Assembly: GCF_036182465.1 (NCBI RefSeq)
Contig: NZ_CP108081.1
Span: 372,001 to 436,000, forward strand
DNA from: Streptomyces sp. NBC_00258
GTDB taxonomy: Bacteria > Actinomycetota > Actinomycetes > Streptomycetales > Streptomycetaceae
DNA: 64,000 bases
Direction of reading: 5' to 3'
Translations under genes and position numbers: made by a program
Shown here: positions 8,922-17,190 of the stretch, piece by piece
Numbering within the stretch: position 1 is the stretch's first letter
Layout of the letters: each line of letters begins with the position of its first letter
Notes under the pieces: generated by a model
Database searches by the model: none
What the model was told of the DNA's origin: nothing
The model's input: the letters and a program-made list of their open reading frames with translations, nothing else

Positions 8922-9664
8922 GTGCTTGTCTACCCGTCGGCCATCGATCTGTCCACCGTGCACCTGCGTCACCTGAGTCGGGAGATAGGCAGTCGGTGGC
9001 GGAGGCTGACTCCCCGACGCCAGGCCCTGCTCGCCCTGGCCCATCTGCGGTGTGGCGACACGTATGCGCAGCTCGCAGCCGGGGTCGGCATCGGGATTGC
9101 CACCGTGTACCGCTACGTCCGCGAGGCGATCGACGTTCTGGCCGCGCTTGCGCCCACGCTCAACGAGGCAATGGCAATGGCCTGTTCGAAAGCGTACGTG
9201 ATCCTGGACGGCACCGTGCTGCCGATCAACCGGATCGCCGCCGACCGGCCCTTTACTACTCCGATAAGAAGCGGCATCACGGTATGAACGTTCAGGTGCT
9301 GACCGATCCGTTCGGACGGCTGCTGTGGGCGTCGCCCGCACTGCCCGGCGCGACACATGACCTGACGGCGGCACGCGAGCACGGAATCATTGACGCCCTT
9401 GCCGAGGCCGGCCTCAAGTGCTGGGCCGATAAGGCGTATCAGGGCGCGGCTGGGAACGTTCGAGTCCCGTTCAAGGGGCGACGCCTCAAGCGGTGGCAAC
9501 GACGCCACAACACCACCCACGCCAAGATCCGCTGCGTCGGTGAGCAGGCCATGGCCACGCTCAAGAGCTGGCGTCTGCTGCGGAAGTTGCGCTGCAGCAC
9601 CAACCGCATCACCGCGATCGTCAAGGCCGTGCTCACTCTGCACCTCGCAGCCGCGTCAGGATGA
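8922..9664 (+). mobile_element. IS5-family transposase gene interrupted by a -1 frameshift
   Basis: The first frame starts at a GTG (8922) with LVYPSAIDLSTVHL and a helix-turn-helix (TYAQLAAGVGIGIATVYRYVR), then reaches the first catalytic strand, VILDGTVLPINRI. At about 9250 the expected RPFYS..KKRHGMN continues one base back as YYSDKKRHHGMNVQVLTDP. The second frame then carries WADKAYQGA and the C-terminal TLKSWRLLRKLRC. A one-base loss in the CGGCCCTTT stretch explains this. Some IS5 members use programmed frameshifting, but no in-frame X-XXY-YYZ heptamer is present, so a mutation is more likely. Confidence 0.7.
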
Positions 9665-9866
9665 AAACACCTCACTCCTTGGCCGTAACGAAACAGCCCC
9701 CACACCCCAAGATCCGAGGCCACCCCGCACTCCTCCAGCGAACCATCCGACGGCCCCGCCGTCAGCGCCCCGGGCAACATCACCAACAGAGTCACAACAT
9801 TGCCCTTAAAACGGCAATCCGGGACTAAATAACGGAAGAGAGCACCCTCTCAACAAGAGTCCCGGT

Positions 9867-9880
9867 GGGACATGTGTCCC
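9867..9880. promoter_or_regulatory. candidate TetR operator
   Basis: A perfect dyad GGGACA-TG-TGTCCC ends 30 bases before the TetR start codon. Further half-sites flank it (GTCCC at 9860 and GAGACA at 9884), giving a cluster of TGTCCC/GGGACA-like elements. Position and symmetry suit autoregulation by the adjacent TetR protein. Binding is inferred. Confidence 0.55.
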
Positions 9881-9910
9881 AATGAGACATCAAGGCGTAT
9901 GCTCGCAACC

Positions 9911-10579
9911 ATGAAGGCAACGGAGCCAGCCCACCCGACGCAGGACCGGCGGCGGCGCAAGGCGCAGCAGACGCGGAACGCGCTGGCCTGCGCCGCGGTG
10001 GAGCTGATCCTGGAACACGGGCTGGCGGCCACGACCGTGGAGGCGATCGTGGAGGAGGCCGACGTCACCCGCCGCACCTTCAGCCGGCACTTCACCGGCA
10101 AGGAGGACGCGGCCCTGGACTTCGTCCGGGGTGACGGCGACCGCATCAACGACCTGCTGCGCGTCCGGCCCGCCGGGGAACCGCCGCTGCTCGCATACCG
10201 GCGGGCGGTGCGCGCGTGGCTCGCTGACCAGGAGAACCCGGCGCATCATCTGCGGCCCCGGATGCGGCGGCTGCTGACCCTGGTGGACGCCGAGCCCGCC
10301 TTGTTCGCCGCCTACGAACGCATCCGGGTCGACGCCCAGGAGGAGTCGATCCGCATCATCGCCGAACGGCTCGACACGGACGACGTACGGGACATGCGCC
10401 CAGCCGTTGTCGTGGACGCCGCCGCCGGAGTCCTCACCGCAGCGCTGCGCGCTTGGGCGCGCGGCAGTGAAAGCCACGACTCGGGCGCCGCAGACCTGGC
10501 CGCCCTGGTGGAGCGGGCCTACGACGCCCTGATCTCGGAAGCCGCCTCCGCGGCCACCGAACCAACTTCCGAAGAGTGA
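9911..10579 (+). CDS. TetR/AcrR-family transcriptional repressor
   Basis: A 222-residue TetR protein. The N-terminal HTH occupies residues about 12-60 (RRRKAQQTRNALACAAVEL, TTVEAIVEEADVTRRTFSRHF), followed by an all-helical ligand domain (HLRPRMRRLLTLVDAEPALF). Upstream in-frame starts exist at 9872 and 9899, but 9911 keeps the candidate operator outside the coding region. It is followed after 9 bases by an SDR gene and then a zinc alcohol dehydrogenase gene, which it probably controls. Confidence 0.85.
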   Translation: MKATEPAHPTQDRRRRKAQQTRNALACAAVELILEHGLAATTVEAIVEEADVTRRTFSRHFTGKEDAALDFVRGDGDRINDLLRVRPAGEPPLLAYRRAVRAWLADQENPAHHLRPRMRRLLTLVDAEPALFAAYERIRVDAQEESIRIIAERLDTDDVRDMRPAVVVDAAAGVLTAALRAWARGSESHDSGAADLAALVERAYDALISEAASAATEPTSEE

Positions 10580-10588
10580 GAACAGCAC

Positions 10589-11374
10589 ATGCGCACCACC
10601 CCCAGCAGTGAGTTCACCTACAACAGTGAGTTCGCCGGTCGTACCGCCCTGGTCACCGGCGCCGCCTCCGGCATCGGCCTGGCTACCGCCCGCCGTCTCG
10701 GAGCCGACGGCGCAAACGTCGTCATCGCCGACTACAACGCCGAGGGCGCGGCGCAGGCCGCCGAGGACCTCAAGGCCGAGGGCATCAAGGCCTCCGCCGT
10801 GAAGCTCGACGTGACCGATCCCGAGTCCGTTGCCGCCGCCGTCGCCTTTGCCGTGGACACCTTCGGCGCACTGCACCTCGCCGTGAACAACGCCGGCATC
10901 GGTGGCCCGAGTGCCCCGACCGGCGAGTACGACCTCGACGCCTACAGCCGGGTCATCCGCACCAACCTGGACGGAGTCTTCTACTCCCTGCGCCACGAGC
11001 TCCCCGCCATCGAAGCGGCCGGGCAGGGCGGCGCGATCGTCAACGTGGCCTCCATCCTCGGCTCGGTCGGCTTCGCCGGCTCCTCCGCTTACGTCGCCGC
11101 CAAGCACGGCGTGGTCGGCCTGACCAAGACCGCCGCCGCCGAGTACGCCGCGAAGAACATCCGCGTCAACGCCGTCGGCCCCGGCTTCATCGAGACCCCG
11201 CTACTGAAGGACATGGACCAGGAGGCGTACGACGGCCTGGTCGCCCTACACCCGATCGCCCGCCTCGGCCGCCCCGAGGAGGTCGCCGAGCTGATCGCCT
11301 TCCTGCTCTCCGACCGCGCCTCCTTCGTGGCCGGCAGCTACCACCTGGTCGACGGCGCCTACACCGCCCTCTGA
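10589..11374 (+). CDS. SDR-family NAD(P)-dependent oxidoreductase
   Basis: A 261-residue classical short-chain dehydrogenase: cofactor motif TGAASGIG at residues 23-30, NNAG at 100-103, catalytic Ser154 (VNVAS), Tyr168 and Lys172 (YVAAK). The PG-motif GPGFIETP and the C-terminal GSYHLVDGAYTAL are normal. Asp48 in VVIADY suggests NAD over NADP. It lies 9 bases after the tetR stop and 26 before the alcohol dehydrogenase, in one operon. The two dehydrogenases may act on related alcohols or aldehydes, with the TetR protein sensing the substrate. Confidence 0.88.
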   Translation: MRTTPSSEFTYNSEFAGRTALVTGAASGIGLATARRLGADGANVVIADYNAEGAAQAAEDLKAEGIKASAVKLDVTDPESVAAAVAFAVDTFGALHLAVNNAGIGGPSAPTGEYDLDAYSRVIRTNLDGVFYSLRHELPAIEAAGQGGAIVNVASILGSVGFAGSSAYVAAKHGVVGLTKTAAAEYAAKNIRVNAVGPGFIETPLLKDMDQEAYDGLVALHPIARLGRPEEVAELIAFLLSDRASFVAGSYHLVDGAYTAL

Positions 11375-11400
11375 GCCGGGCATAGAAAGGAGTTCGCGTC

Positions 11401-12441
11401 ATGAAGGCACTGCAGTACCACACGATCGGCGCCGCCCCCGAGGTGGTCACGGTCCCCGACCCCGAGCCCGGCCCAGGCCAGGTCCTGCTGAAGGTCACCG
11501 CCGCCGGCGTCTGCCACTCCGACATCGCGGTGATGAGCTGGCCGGCCGAGAACTTCCCCTACGAGCTTCCGCTCACCCTCGGCCACGAGGGTGTCGGCAC
11601 GGTCGCCGCGCTGGGCGCAGGCGTCAGCGGTGTACGTGAGGGCGACGCGGTCGCGGTGTACGGGCCCTGGGGCTGCGGCACCTGCGCCAAGTGCGCGCAG
11701 GGCAAGGAGAATTACTGCCTGCGCGCGGACGCCCTGGGCATCCGGCCACCGGGGCTCGGCACGCCGGGCGCCATCGCCGAGTACCTGCTCGTCGACGACC
11801 CGCGCCATCTCGTACCGCTGGACGGTCTGGACCCGGTCGCCGCGGTCCCGCTGACCGACGCGGGCCTCACCCCGTACCACGCGATCAAGCGATCGCTGCC
11901 GAAGCTGGTCCCCGGCTCGACGGCCGTGGTCATCGGCACCGGCGGCCTCGGCCACGTCGCCATCCAACTGCTGCGCGCGCTCACGCCAGCCCGCGTGATC
12001 GCCCTCGACGTCAGCGAGGACAAGCTGCGGCTGGCGAAGGAGGTCGGCGCCCACGAGACGGTGCTCTCCGACGCAGGAGCGGCCACCGCCGTACGCACCC
12101 TGACCGGCGGTCTCGGCGCCGAGGCCGTCTTCGACTTCGTCGGCGCCGAGCCCACCCTGCGAACCGCGGGTGCCCTGGCCGCCGTGGAGGGCGACGTCAC
12201 CATCGTCGGCATCGGCGGCGGCGCCCTGCCCGTCGGCTTCGGGTCCCTTCCCTTCGAGGTGTCGGTCGCCGCGCCCTACTGGGGCAGCCGGAGCGAACTC
12301 ATCGAGGTACTGAACCTGGCCCGCTCGGGCGCCGTGTCCGTACACACCGAGACCTACTTCCTCGACGAGGCCCCACTCGCCTACGAGCGCCTGCACGCCG
12401 GGAAGGTCGACGGCCGAGCGGTCATCGTTCCCAACCACTGA
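11401..12441 (+). CDS. zinc-dependent NAD(P) alcohol dehydrogenase
   Basis: A 346-residue medium-chain dehydrogenase. Catalytic zinc ligands are Cys38 (GVCHSD) and His62-Glu63 (GHEGVG). The structural zinc site is present as Cys92, Cys95, Cys98 and Cys106 (CGTCAKC...YC). The Rossmann motif is GTGGLGHVA, followed by VIALDVS with the Asp that favours NAD. AAAGGAG precedes the ATG. Last gene of the TetR-SDR-ADH operon. Substrate not deducible. Confidence 0.9.
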   Translation: MKALQYHTIGAAPEVVTVPDPEPGPGQVLLKVTAAGVCHSDIAVMSWPAENFPYELPLTLGHEGVGTVAALGAGVSGVREGDAVAVYGPWGCGTCAKCAQGKENYCLRADALGIRPPGLGTPGAIAEYLLVDDPRHLVPLDGLDPVAAVPLTDAGLTPYHAIKRSLPKLVPGSTAVVIGTGGLGHVAIQLLRALTPARVIALDVSEDKLRLAKEVGAHETVLSDAGAATAVRTLTGGLGAEAVFDFVGAEPTLRTAGALAAVEGDVTIVGIGGGALPVGFGSLPFEVSVAAPYWGSRSELIEVLNLARSGAVSVHTETYFLDEAPLAYERLHAGKVDGRAVIVPNH

Positions 12442-12757
12442 GCCGCGTACAGCGGTTCACAGTCAGCGACGCTCCACCGGCCCCGCCTGCGCCGTGGCCG
12501 GCCCGTCCGTGCCGATCACCCGTCGATGCACCACGACCGTGGGGACCACCGCCCGGAACGTCAGGCGTTGGACCGTTGCTTAGAGCCTCAATGGCTCTCA
12601 GCATTCCGGGTATTTCGGCTCGGAAGGTCCGTCACATCACCAAAGCGTGAGGACTTTGACTTGAGGACGGTCTCTCGCTTCTGTCTGCTGCTGGTGCGGC
12701 AGTGTTGCGCCACCTACCCGCCCGCCTGCGCCGTGCGGCGGGGGCGGGTGGCAGCTT
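12442..12757. other. intergenic region, no gene seen
   Basis: About 316 bases after the alcohol dehydrogenase gene with no convincing coding frame, repeat or RNA gene. The GC-rich CCGCCTGCGCCGTGCGGCGGGGGCGG stretch near 12720-12748 can form hairpins but has no clear role. Confidence 0.4.
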
Positions 12758-13578
12758 GTGAAGGGCATTGCCGCTGAAGTCGCCGTTGAGCTCGCGGCCG
12801 TGGAGAGTGCCGAGCTCGGTGACCTTAGCGGCCGATCCCAGCAGGCTGTCCTCCTCAGCCGTGAGGACGCCTCTCCCGTGCAGGTCGCCGCCGCCGATCA
12901 ACTCCTGCAGCAGGATCCCTTCGGCCCCGACGATCTGTTCCGGGGCATCGATCCGACGGCGGCCTCGGCCGCGGCAGCCCACTGGATCGCCGCGGCAGCC
13001 GAGGTCACCGGCGAGGCATCCGGGCTCGACCCAACCGCGTGGTTCTGGAAGCCGACAACATCGAGGAGCTGCCCCACGCGTCGCCTACCCTCGTCCTCGG
13101 CCTCATCTACGACGGCGTTTCGCCGTACGACGCTGTGACCAGACTTGTCCGGCATGCCATGCAGGTCACCGACGGTGTACTGCCCGACCCCACCGCTCTG
13201 CGGGAACAGCTCGAGGACCTCCACGAGACACTCACCAGGCACAGCGGCGAGGAAGAACCCGGCGTCGCTCTGCGGCTGACCCCTCTCGCCCCTCAGCGGC
13301 CCGCATGTGGCCTCCTCGAGGACCCCCTCACCGGAATCCACGGCTGCTGGCTCCTCCACAGTGAGTACGAGAACCTCAACCACGATGGCTGCGACGACCT
13401 GGAGGAATGGGACGACGCACGAGCCGAACAGGAACAGAACCGCAGCCGCGAACGCTTCGCAGAGCTCGTCCGGGACACCGCTCCCGCCACCGCGGGCGAC
13501 TCATCTGACCCGGCCGTCAGCGACGTTTCGTGCGGGCGGTGTCGATCCGCGCGAAATCTTCGGGCCTTTCGTTCATGA
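12758..13578 (+). pseudogene. hypothetical protein, probably broken by one frameshift
   Basis: Two abutting frames look like one protein. The first (GTG 12758) reads KGIAAEVAVELAAVESAELGDL and LFRGIDPTAASAAAAHWIAAAAE up to LDPTA at about 13040. There the natural continuation, VVLEADNIEELPHASPTLVLGLIYDGVSPYD, is found one frame over, as if a G was lost from a GCG-GTG run. The second half contains LVRHAMQVTDGVL and a Glu/Asp-rich tail. Coding-like GC3 is seen in both halves. I recognise no domain. The 3' end overlaps the convergent DUF3800 gene by about 60 bases. Confidence 0.55.
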
Positions 13579-14713
13579 GCAGTCCGTCGGGATCCACCAG
13601 TGGTGCTACCACGACGTGAAGATCGTTTCCGGCGGGCTCGTCCTCGCCGTCATGCCATCGCGCGACCGCCCGTCCTGCGCCCGCCACTAGGTCAGCGAGT
13701 TGGAGGGAGGGGTGGTCCACCGAGCGGCCACGCACCAGATCCTGGAGGTGGTTTGCCTTGATGAGGCCGTGGACCAGGCCCACGGCTGTAACTCCGCGTT
13801 CCAGGACCTCGAGTTTGTCGTCGGTCAGCAGCCGCTGATCGTCCGCGAGGACCTGGAGCTTGCCGCCGTAACGTATCGACGCGTGAAGAATGGCCGTGGG
13901 CACGGCGGTGATGAGGGGGTCCATCGTGTCATCCAGAAGGCCATGCTCTCCGGTCGGCGTGGCCTCGGCCGGACGCTCACGGGCGAACTCCTCCGCTTCC
14001 GGGCGGGTCTTGCGCAGCATGTCCAGGACCTCTGCTGCCTTCTTCGCCTGGGGCGCCTTGCGGCGGCGGGCGTAGGCGCAGGACTCCTGGATGACGGCGT
14101 AGAGGTCGTCGACGGTGACCTGGTCGCCTGTGCGGTTCTTCTTGGAGAAGAAGCCCACGGCGGTGGCGATGAGCCGGTCGAAGCCGTCGCGGCCCAGGGC
14201 CCGGGGGCCTTCGGTGGCCAGGTCCAGGGCCAGTTGCCGGCCCACGCCGTTGCTGACGATGTCGTGGCCCAGGGCGTGGAACCGCTCCTCCACCAGGAGG
14301 GACACGAGCTTGGCCGCGACGAAGTAGTGCTTGTCGATCGCGTACACCGAGGCACGGCCGTGCAGGGGCCCGCCGGGGGCCAGCAGTTCGCTCAGGAGCC
14401 GGCGGCGGTGACCGGCTCCCCCGCCGGTGAACATCCTTTGGAACTTCACCTCCCTCGCGGGCTTCTGGATGCCTGCCTCGCGTCGCAGTGTGTCCACGAT
14501 GACGGCGGCTTCGGTGTCGTCGATGACCACCGAGCCCAGAATCATGTAGCGGTCGCGGCCGTGGAGTTGGTCGCCGTGGTAGCCGGACTCGTCGATGGCG
14601 ATCCACCGGCCGGTGCCGGTACGGTCGTCGGTGGGCGCCTGGCGGTTGCGGCGGCTGAAGCGCGCTCCGAGCAGTCCCGTTCCAGCATTCGGCGCATGGT
14701 CACGTTCGATCAT
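13517..14713 (-). CDS. DUF3800-like protein (predicted RNase H-fold)
   Basis: A protein of about 398 residues with the DUF3800 signature: WIAIDESGYHGDQL, YMILGSVVIDD, REVKFQRM, VYAIDKHYFVA and a C-terminal LQLADLVAGAGRAVARW. DUF3800 proteins have a predicted RNase H-like fold with an Asp near the start of the first strand (here AIDESG) and often occur with defence or mobile genes. The start at 14713 is chosen because residues before it are not typical; 14776 is also open. It is the last minus-strand gene of the conflict block and lies about 130 bases after DUF6527. Role here is unknown. Confidence 0.7.
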   Translation of the reverse strand: MIERDHAPNAGTGLLGARFSRRNRQAPTDDRTGTGRWIAIDESGYHGDQLHGRDRYMILGSVVIDDTEAAVIVDTLRREAGIQKPAREVKFQRMFTGGGAGHRRRLLSELLAPGGPLHGRASVYAIDKHYFVAAKLVSLLVEERFHALGHDIVSNGVGRQLALDLATEGPRALGRDGFDRLIATAVGFFSKKNRTGDQVTVDDLYAVIQESCAYARRRKAPQAKKAAEVLDMLRKTRPEAEEFARERPAEATPTGEHGLLDDTMDPLITAVPTAILHASIRYGGKLQVLADDQRLLTDDKLEVLERGVTAVGLVHGLIKANHLQDLVRGRSVDHPSLQLADLVAGAGRAVARWHDGEDEPAGNDLHVVVAPLVDPDGLLMNERPEDFARIDTARTKRR

Positions 14714-14843
14714 GCCGACATACTCCGCGCGCCCATCGCCAGGGACAAGCCGCGCCTCAAGCTTGCCCGGCCTCAATGCCCTCGCCTGCGCTCCAGGTAC
14801 CGCGGGGGGGGCTGCGCGTTGGCCTGGTAGCCCGCTCGTTGGC

Positions 14844-15245
14844 CTACCGGCGCCACGACTGCAGGTGACGACGCAGCCTGGCCAGCGGCCTTGGCCTGTG
14901 CCCTTCGGTATTTTGGGCTAGCAGGTGACGGTCACGCTCCCTGTTCTGAGCGATTTCTGCCGCCGAGTAGTGCCGGCTCCATCGGACGCGGCCGTGATGG
15001 ATCCAGTAGTGCGACCGGCAAGGGAGCGCCCAGTTGCCGATCGAGGGGGTGAGAGACACGTTCTCACCGTCGTAGGCAATGGACCATTGCGCTGGGGACA
15101 GTGGTGTGATGACCTCGTGGCCGCAACCGCAGCAGCAGAGGTGACCGCAGGTGCGGTAGGGGATCGAGACGTACAGAACCCCTGCGTCCATCGTTGGGGG
15201 GAAGGCCTCGGTGAAGACCGGGCGCAGAATGTCTCGTGCGGTCAC
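14844..15245 (-). CDS. DUF6527-family Cys/His-rich protein of a ubiquitin-like cassette
   Basis: A 133-residue protein. The core has a dense metal-binding-like cluster (RTCGHLCCCGCGHEV, residues about 32-45), then WSIAYDGENVSLTPSIGNW and LPCRSHYWIHHGRVRW. The CxC/H cluster, SPSIG-like turn and HxWI..G.V.W pattern are how I recognise DUF6527, which I know mainly as a neighbour of ThiF-type E1 genes. The ATG overlaps the ThiF stop by 4 bases (ATGA), so they are co-translated. Function unknown; a metal-binding accessory or isopeptidase-like role has been suspected for such neighbours but is not shown here. Confidence 0.75.
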   Translation of the reverse strand: MTARDILRPVFTEAFPPTMDAGVLYVSIPYRTCGHLCCCGCGHEVITPLSPAQWSIAYDGENVSLTPSIGNWALPCRSHYWIHHGRVRWSRHYSAAEIAQNRERDRHLLAQNTEGHRPRPLARLRRHLQSWRR

Positions 15246-16411
15246 GGCAAATCCTCGTTGGCGATCTCGTTAGTGATCAGTGAGTACGTGGTGTGGCTCT
15301 CGTCGGTGGCGTCGGCGTAGATACCGATGGAGCGTTTCCAACGGATGACAGCCAAGACTGCATTGAGCGCGTTGAGATCCGCGGTCTGGATGTTGCGTGC
15401 GTAGGCGTCGCGTTCGGGCGCCGGCTGGGGGATGCGGCGGCGGGCTGCGTCTCGGCGGCCCGGGAGGCTGGTGGTGACGCGCAGGAGTCCGCTGAGGCGG
15501 CCGTCGATCTCTTCGATGCCCATGCCGACGTCGATGAACGGTACGCCGTGTGCTTCGAGCCAGTCGATGATCGCCGACTTGCTCGCCGCGTCATCGGAGG
15601 CGAGGAACACGAATGTGGCCCCGGTGAGCAGGTCGAGGTTGTCCTCGTCGAGGTATTGCTCGCAGGCGGACAGACCTTGGTGCATGTTCGCGTAGATCGA
15701 GGCAAGGTAGGTGGCCTTGGGCGGGCGGTCACGCAGGGTGTCGAGGGTGGGGGCGCCGGGGGTCCGAAAGGCGTTGTGGTTGTCGAAGGTGTCACCGTCG
15801 ATGAGGAGGATCGAGTCGACCTCGGTCTTGGCGACCTGGTCGAGGATGTAGCTTCCGCTGCCTCCGAGGCCGACGATCACGATGCGGTGGCCTCGAAAAC
15901 GGCGGTTGACGGCTGCGATTCCGGCGCGGGAGGTGGCGGTGTCGCGGTAGGCGAAGGGGCTGTCGTCCTCGATCTCCTGCCATGCGGCGCCGGGGGTGGG
16001 GGTGGCTGTGGAGTCGAGTGCGTGTGCCTGGTCGGCGATGATCCTCGCGTACGCGGTGATCTTCGTGTACTCGTCGGGGTAGCCGTCGGGGCTGGGTTTG
16101 CTGGAGAGCATGAAGTTCGCCTGCATGCCCTCGGCAATCACCCGGTTCTCGGGATTGGCGAGAGCTAGGGGGCGGCCGTGCTCGTCGCAGGGGGCGGAGC
16201 CGCTGAACCAGATGCGGTGGTCGGTTCCGGAGACCAGGCGGTCCCCGCTGATGGTCATGGGGTAGGCGAGGAAGCCGTGTTCGACGGTGCGGTTCTCGGT
16301 GACGTATGGGATGTGCCGGACGATGATGTGGCCTGCGTGGACGACGACGTCGTAGCCGTCGTCGAGGAGGCGGGCCAGGTCCGGGTCACGAGCGAGAAGT
16401 GCGGTAGGCAT
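15242..16411 (-). CDS. ThiF-family E1-like adenylyltransferase with N-terminal accessory domain
   Basis: A 389-residue protein. Residues 1-150 form a separate domain (DVVVHAGHIIVRHIPYV, HGFLAYPMTISGD, HRIWFSGSAPCDEHG) like the DUF6791-type region fused to some bacterial ThiF proteins. The adenylation domain begins near 175 with IVIVGLGGSGSYI, then LLIDGDTFDNHN, and VFLASDDAASKSAI (the conserved Asp region). Only two cysteines exist (Cys75 and Cys250), and none in the usual E1 thioester position after the core, so activation may stop at the adenylate or use Cys250. It overlaps the multiubiquitin gene by 26 bases and DUF6527 by 4. It should activate the C-terminus of the ubiquitin-like protein. 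Confidence 0.85.
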   Translation of the reverse strand: MPTALLARDPDLARLLDDGYDVVVHAGHIIVRHIPYVTENRTVEHGFLAYPMTISGDRLVSGTDHRIWFSGSAPCDEHGRPLALANPENRVIAEGMQANFMLSSKPSPDGYPDEYTKITAYARIIADQAHALDSTATPTPGAAWQEIEDDSPFAYRDTATSRAGIAAVNRRFRGHRIVIVGLGGSGSYILDQVAKTEVDSILLIDGDTFDNHNAFRTPGAPTLDTLRDRPPKATYLASIYANMHQGLSACEQYLDEDNLDLLTGATFVFLASDDAASKSAIIDWLEAHGVPFIDVGMGIEEIDGRLSGLLRVTTSLPGRRDAARRRIPQPAPERDAYARNIQTADLNALNAVLAVIRWKRSIGIYADATDESHTTYSLITNEIANEDLP

Positions 16412-16646
16412 CGAAGACCATCCCCTTCTTCACTCTGACGCTGTGGCCGGCGGTGAGGCTGCCCGTTCCGTGGCCGTCGTGGCCGCGGCTGTAACGGACG
16501 GTGTAGGTGTCCTGGTCGTTCGGCGGCTGGCCGGGGTAGGCCAGGTCGACGACCTGCTCGAAGGTGATCTCCTTCGCCTCCCAGGTGTGCGGTCGGGCGT
16601 TGACGATGATCGTGACGGGCGCGGGCCCGTGGCTGTCCTGAGACAT
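16386..16646 (-). CDS. multiubiquitin-type ubiquitin-like protein
   Basis: An 86-residue protein with a short flexible N-terminus and one beta-grasp unit: VTIIVNARPHTWEAKEITFEQV (beta hairpin plus helix start), VDLAYPG, YTVRYSRG, LTAGHSVRVKKGMVFDAYRTSRS. The VKKGMVFDAYRTSRS end matches the multiubiquitin family, whose units end in a Thr-Arg-x-x-Ser-like tail and lack the GlyGly of ubiquitin. AGGAGGATCC directly precedes the ATG, a strong ribosome site. Members usually have one to several tandem units; here there is one. Adjacent E1 and DUF6527 genes support a conjugation or tagging system. Confidence 0.8.
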   Translation of the reverse strand: MSQDSHGPAPVTIIVNARPHTWEAKEITFEQVVDLAYPGQPPNDQDTYTVRYSRGHDGHGTGSLTAGHSVRVKKGMVFDAYRTSRS

Positions 16647-16705
16647 GGATCCTCCTAGGTGAGGGGGTCGTGTGTTCGCCCGGAGGTGCCCCGGGCGGGG
16701 CGAGC

Positions 16706-16740
16706 GTCCGGCGGGCCACCGCAGGGGCGGCGCGCCGGAC
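16706..16740. terminator. intercistronic hairpin between DUF3892 and ubiquitin-like genes
   Basis: GTCCGGCG (16706-16713) pairs with CGCCGGAC (16733-16740) around a GC-rich loop, in the 114-base gap before the multiubiquitin gene. It could be a weak terminator, attenuator or mRNA-stability element that sets the ratio of upstream to downstream products. No U tract follows. Confidence 0.4.
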
Positions 16741-16760
16741 AGCCGTGTTGTTGGGGCGGG

Positions 16761-17045
16761 TCAGCGCTGGGGAAGGGCAAGGAGGTTGTTGGTCCACACG
16801 CCGTCGGCGCGGGTGCGGAGGTACTTCTCGCCTCGGGCGGGCGTCACCACGGCGACTTCCGTGCGATGCCCGGCCCGGTCACTGGTGTAGGCCTTGCCGG
16901 CCTGGTTCTCGATCCAGTCGACGATCTGCGCCCGCGTGTTGTCGCCGGCCTTGCCGGACGCCTGCTCGGTCCACCACAGGTGGGTGATGTGTTCGTGCGT
17001 GGTGCCGCCGGTCGACAGGCGCACCGCGGTGATCTGAATAGCCAT
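16761..17045 (-). CDS. DUF3892-family small protein
   Basis: A 94-residue protein: IQITAVRLSTGGTTHEHITHLWW, then GDNTRAQIVDWIEN, AYTSDRAGHRTEVAVV and GEKYLRTRADGVWTNNLLALP. The I.AVR.s.g..hehIt.v.w opening and the KYLRT..dg...dNLL.LP ending define DUF3892, a small family of unknown function. It often has neighbours from conflict systems. It lies between the ImmA/IrrE gene and the ubiquitin-like gene, separated from each by more than 100 bases. Confidence 0.8.
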   Translation of the reverse strand: MAIQITAVRLSTGGTTHEHITHLWWTEQASGKAGDNTRAQIVDWIENQAGKAYTSDRAGHRTEVAVVTPARGEKYLRTRADGVWTNNLLALPQR

Positions 17046-17190
17046 CGTTCTGTTCCTGCCGGCGAGGTTCCGACGGCGCCCGCGGCCGGCGCCCGGGTTC
17101 CGTTCACCCCTGGGTGGGGTGCTTCGCCTGGGACGGACGACGTAACTCGCGGGTAGGCGTGAACGTGGTGCAGATGGGGGTGAAGAGGCG

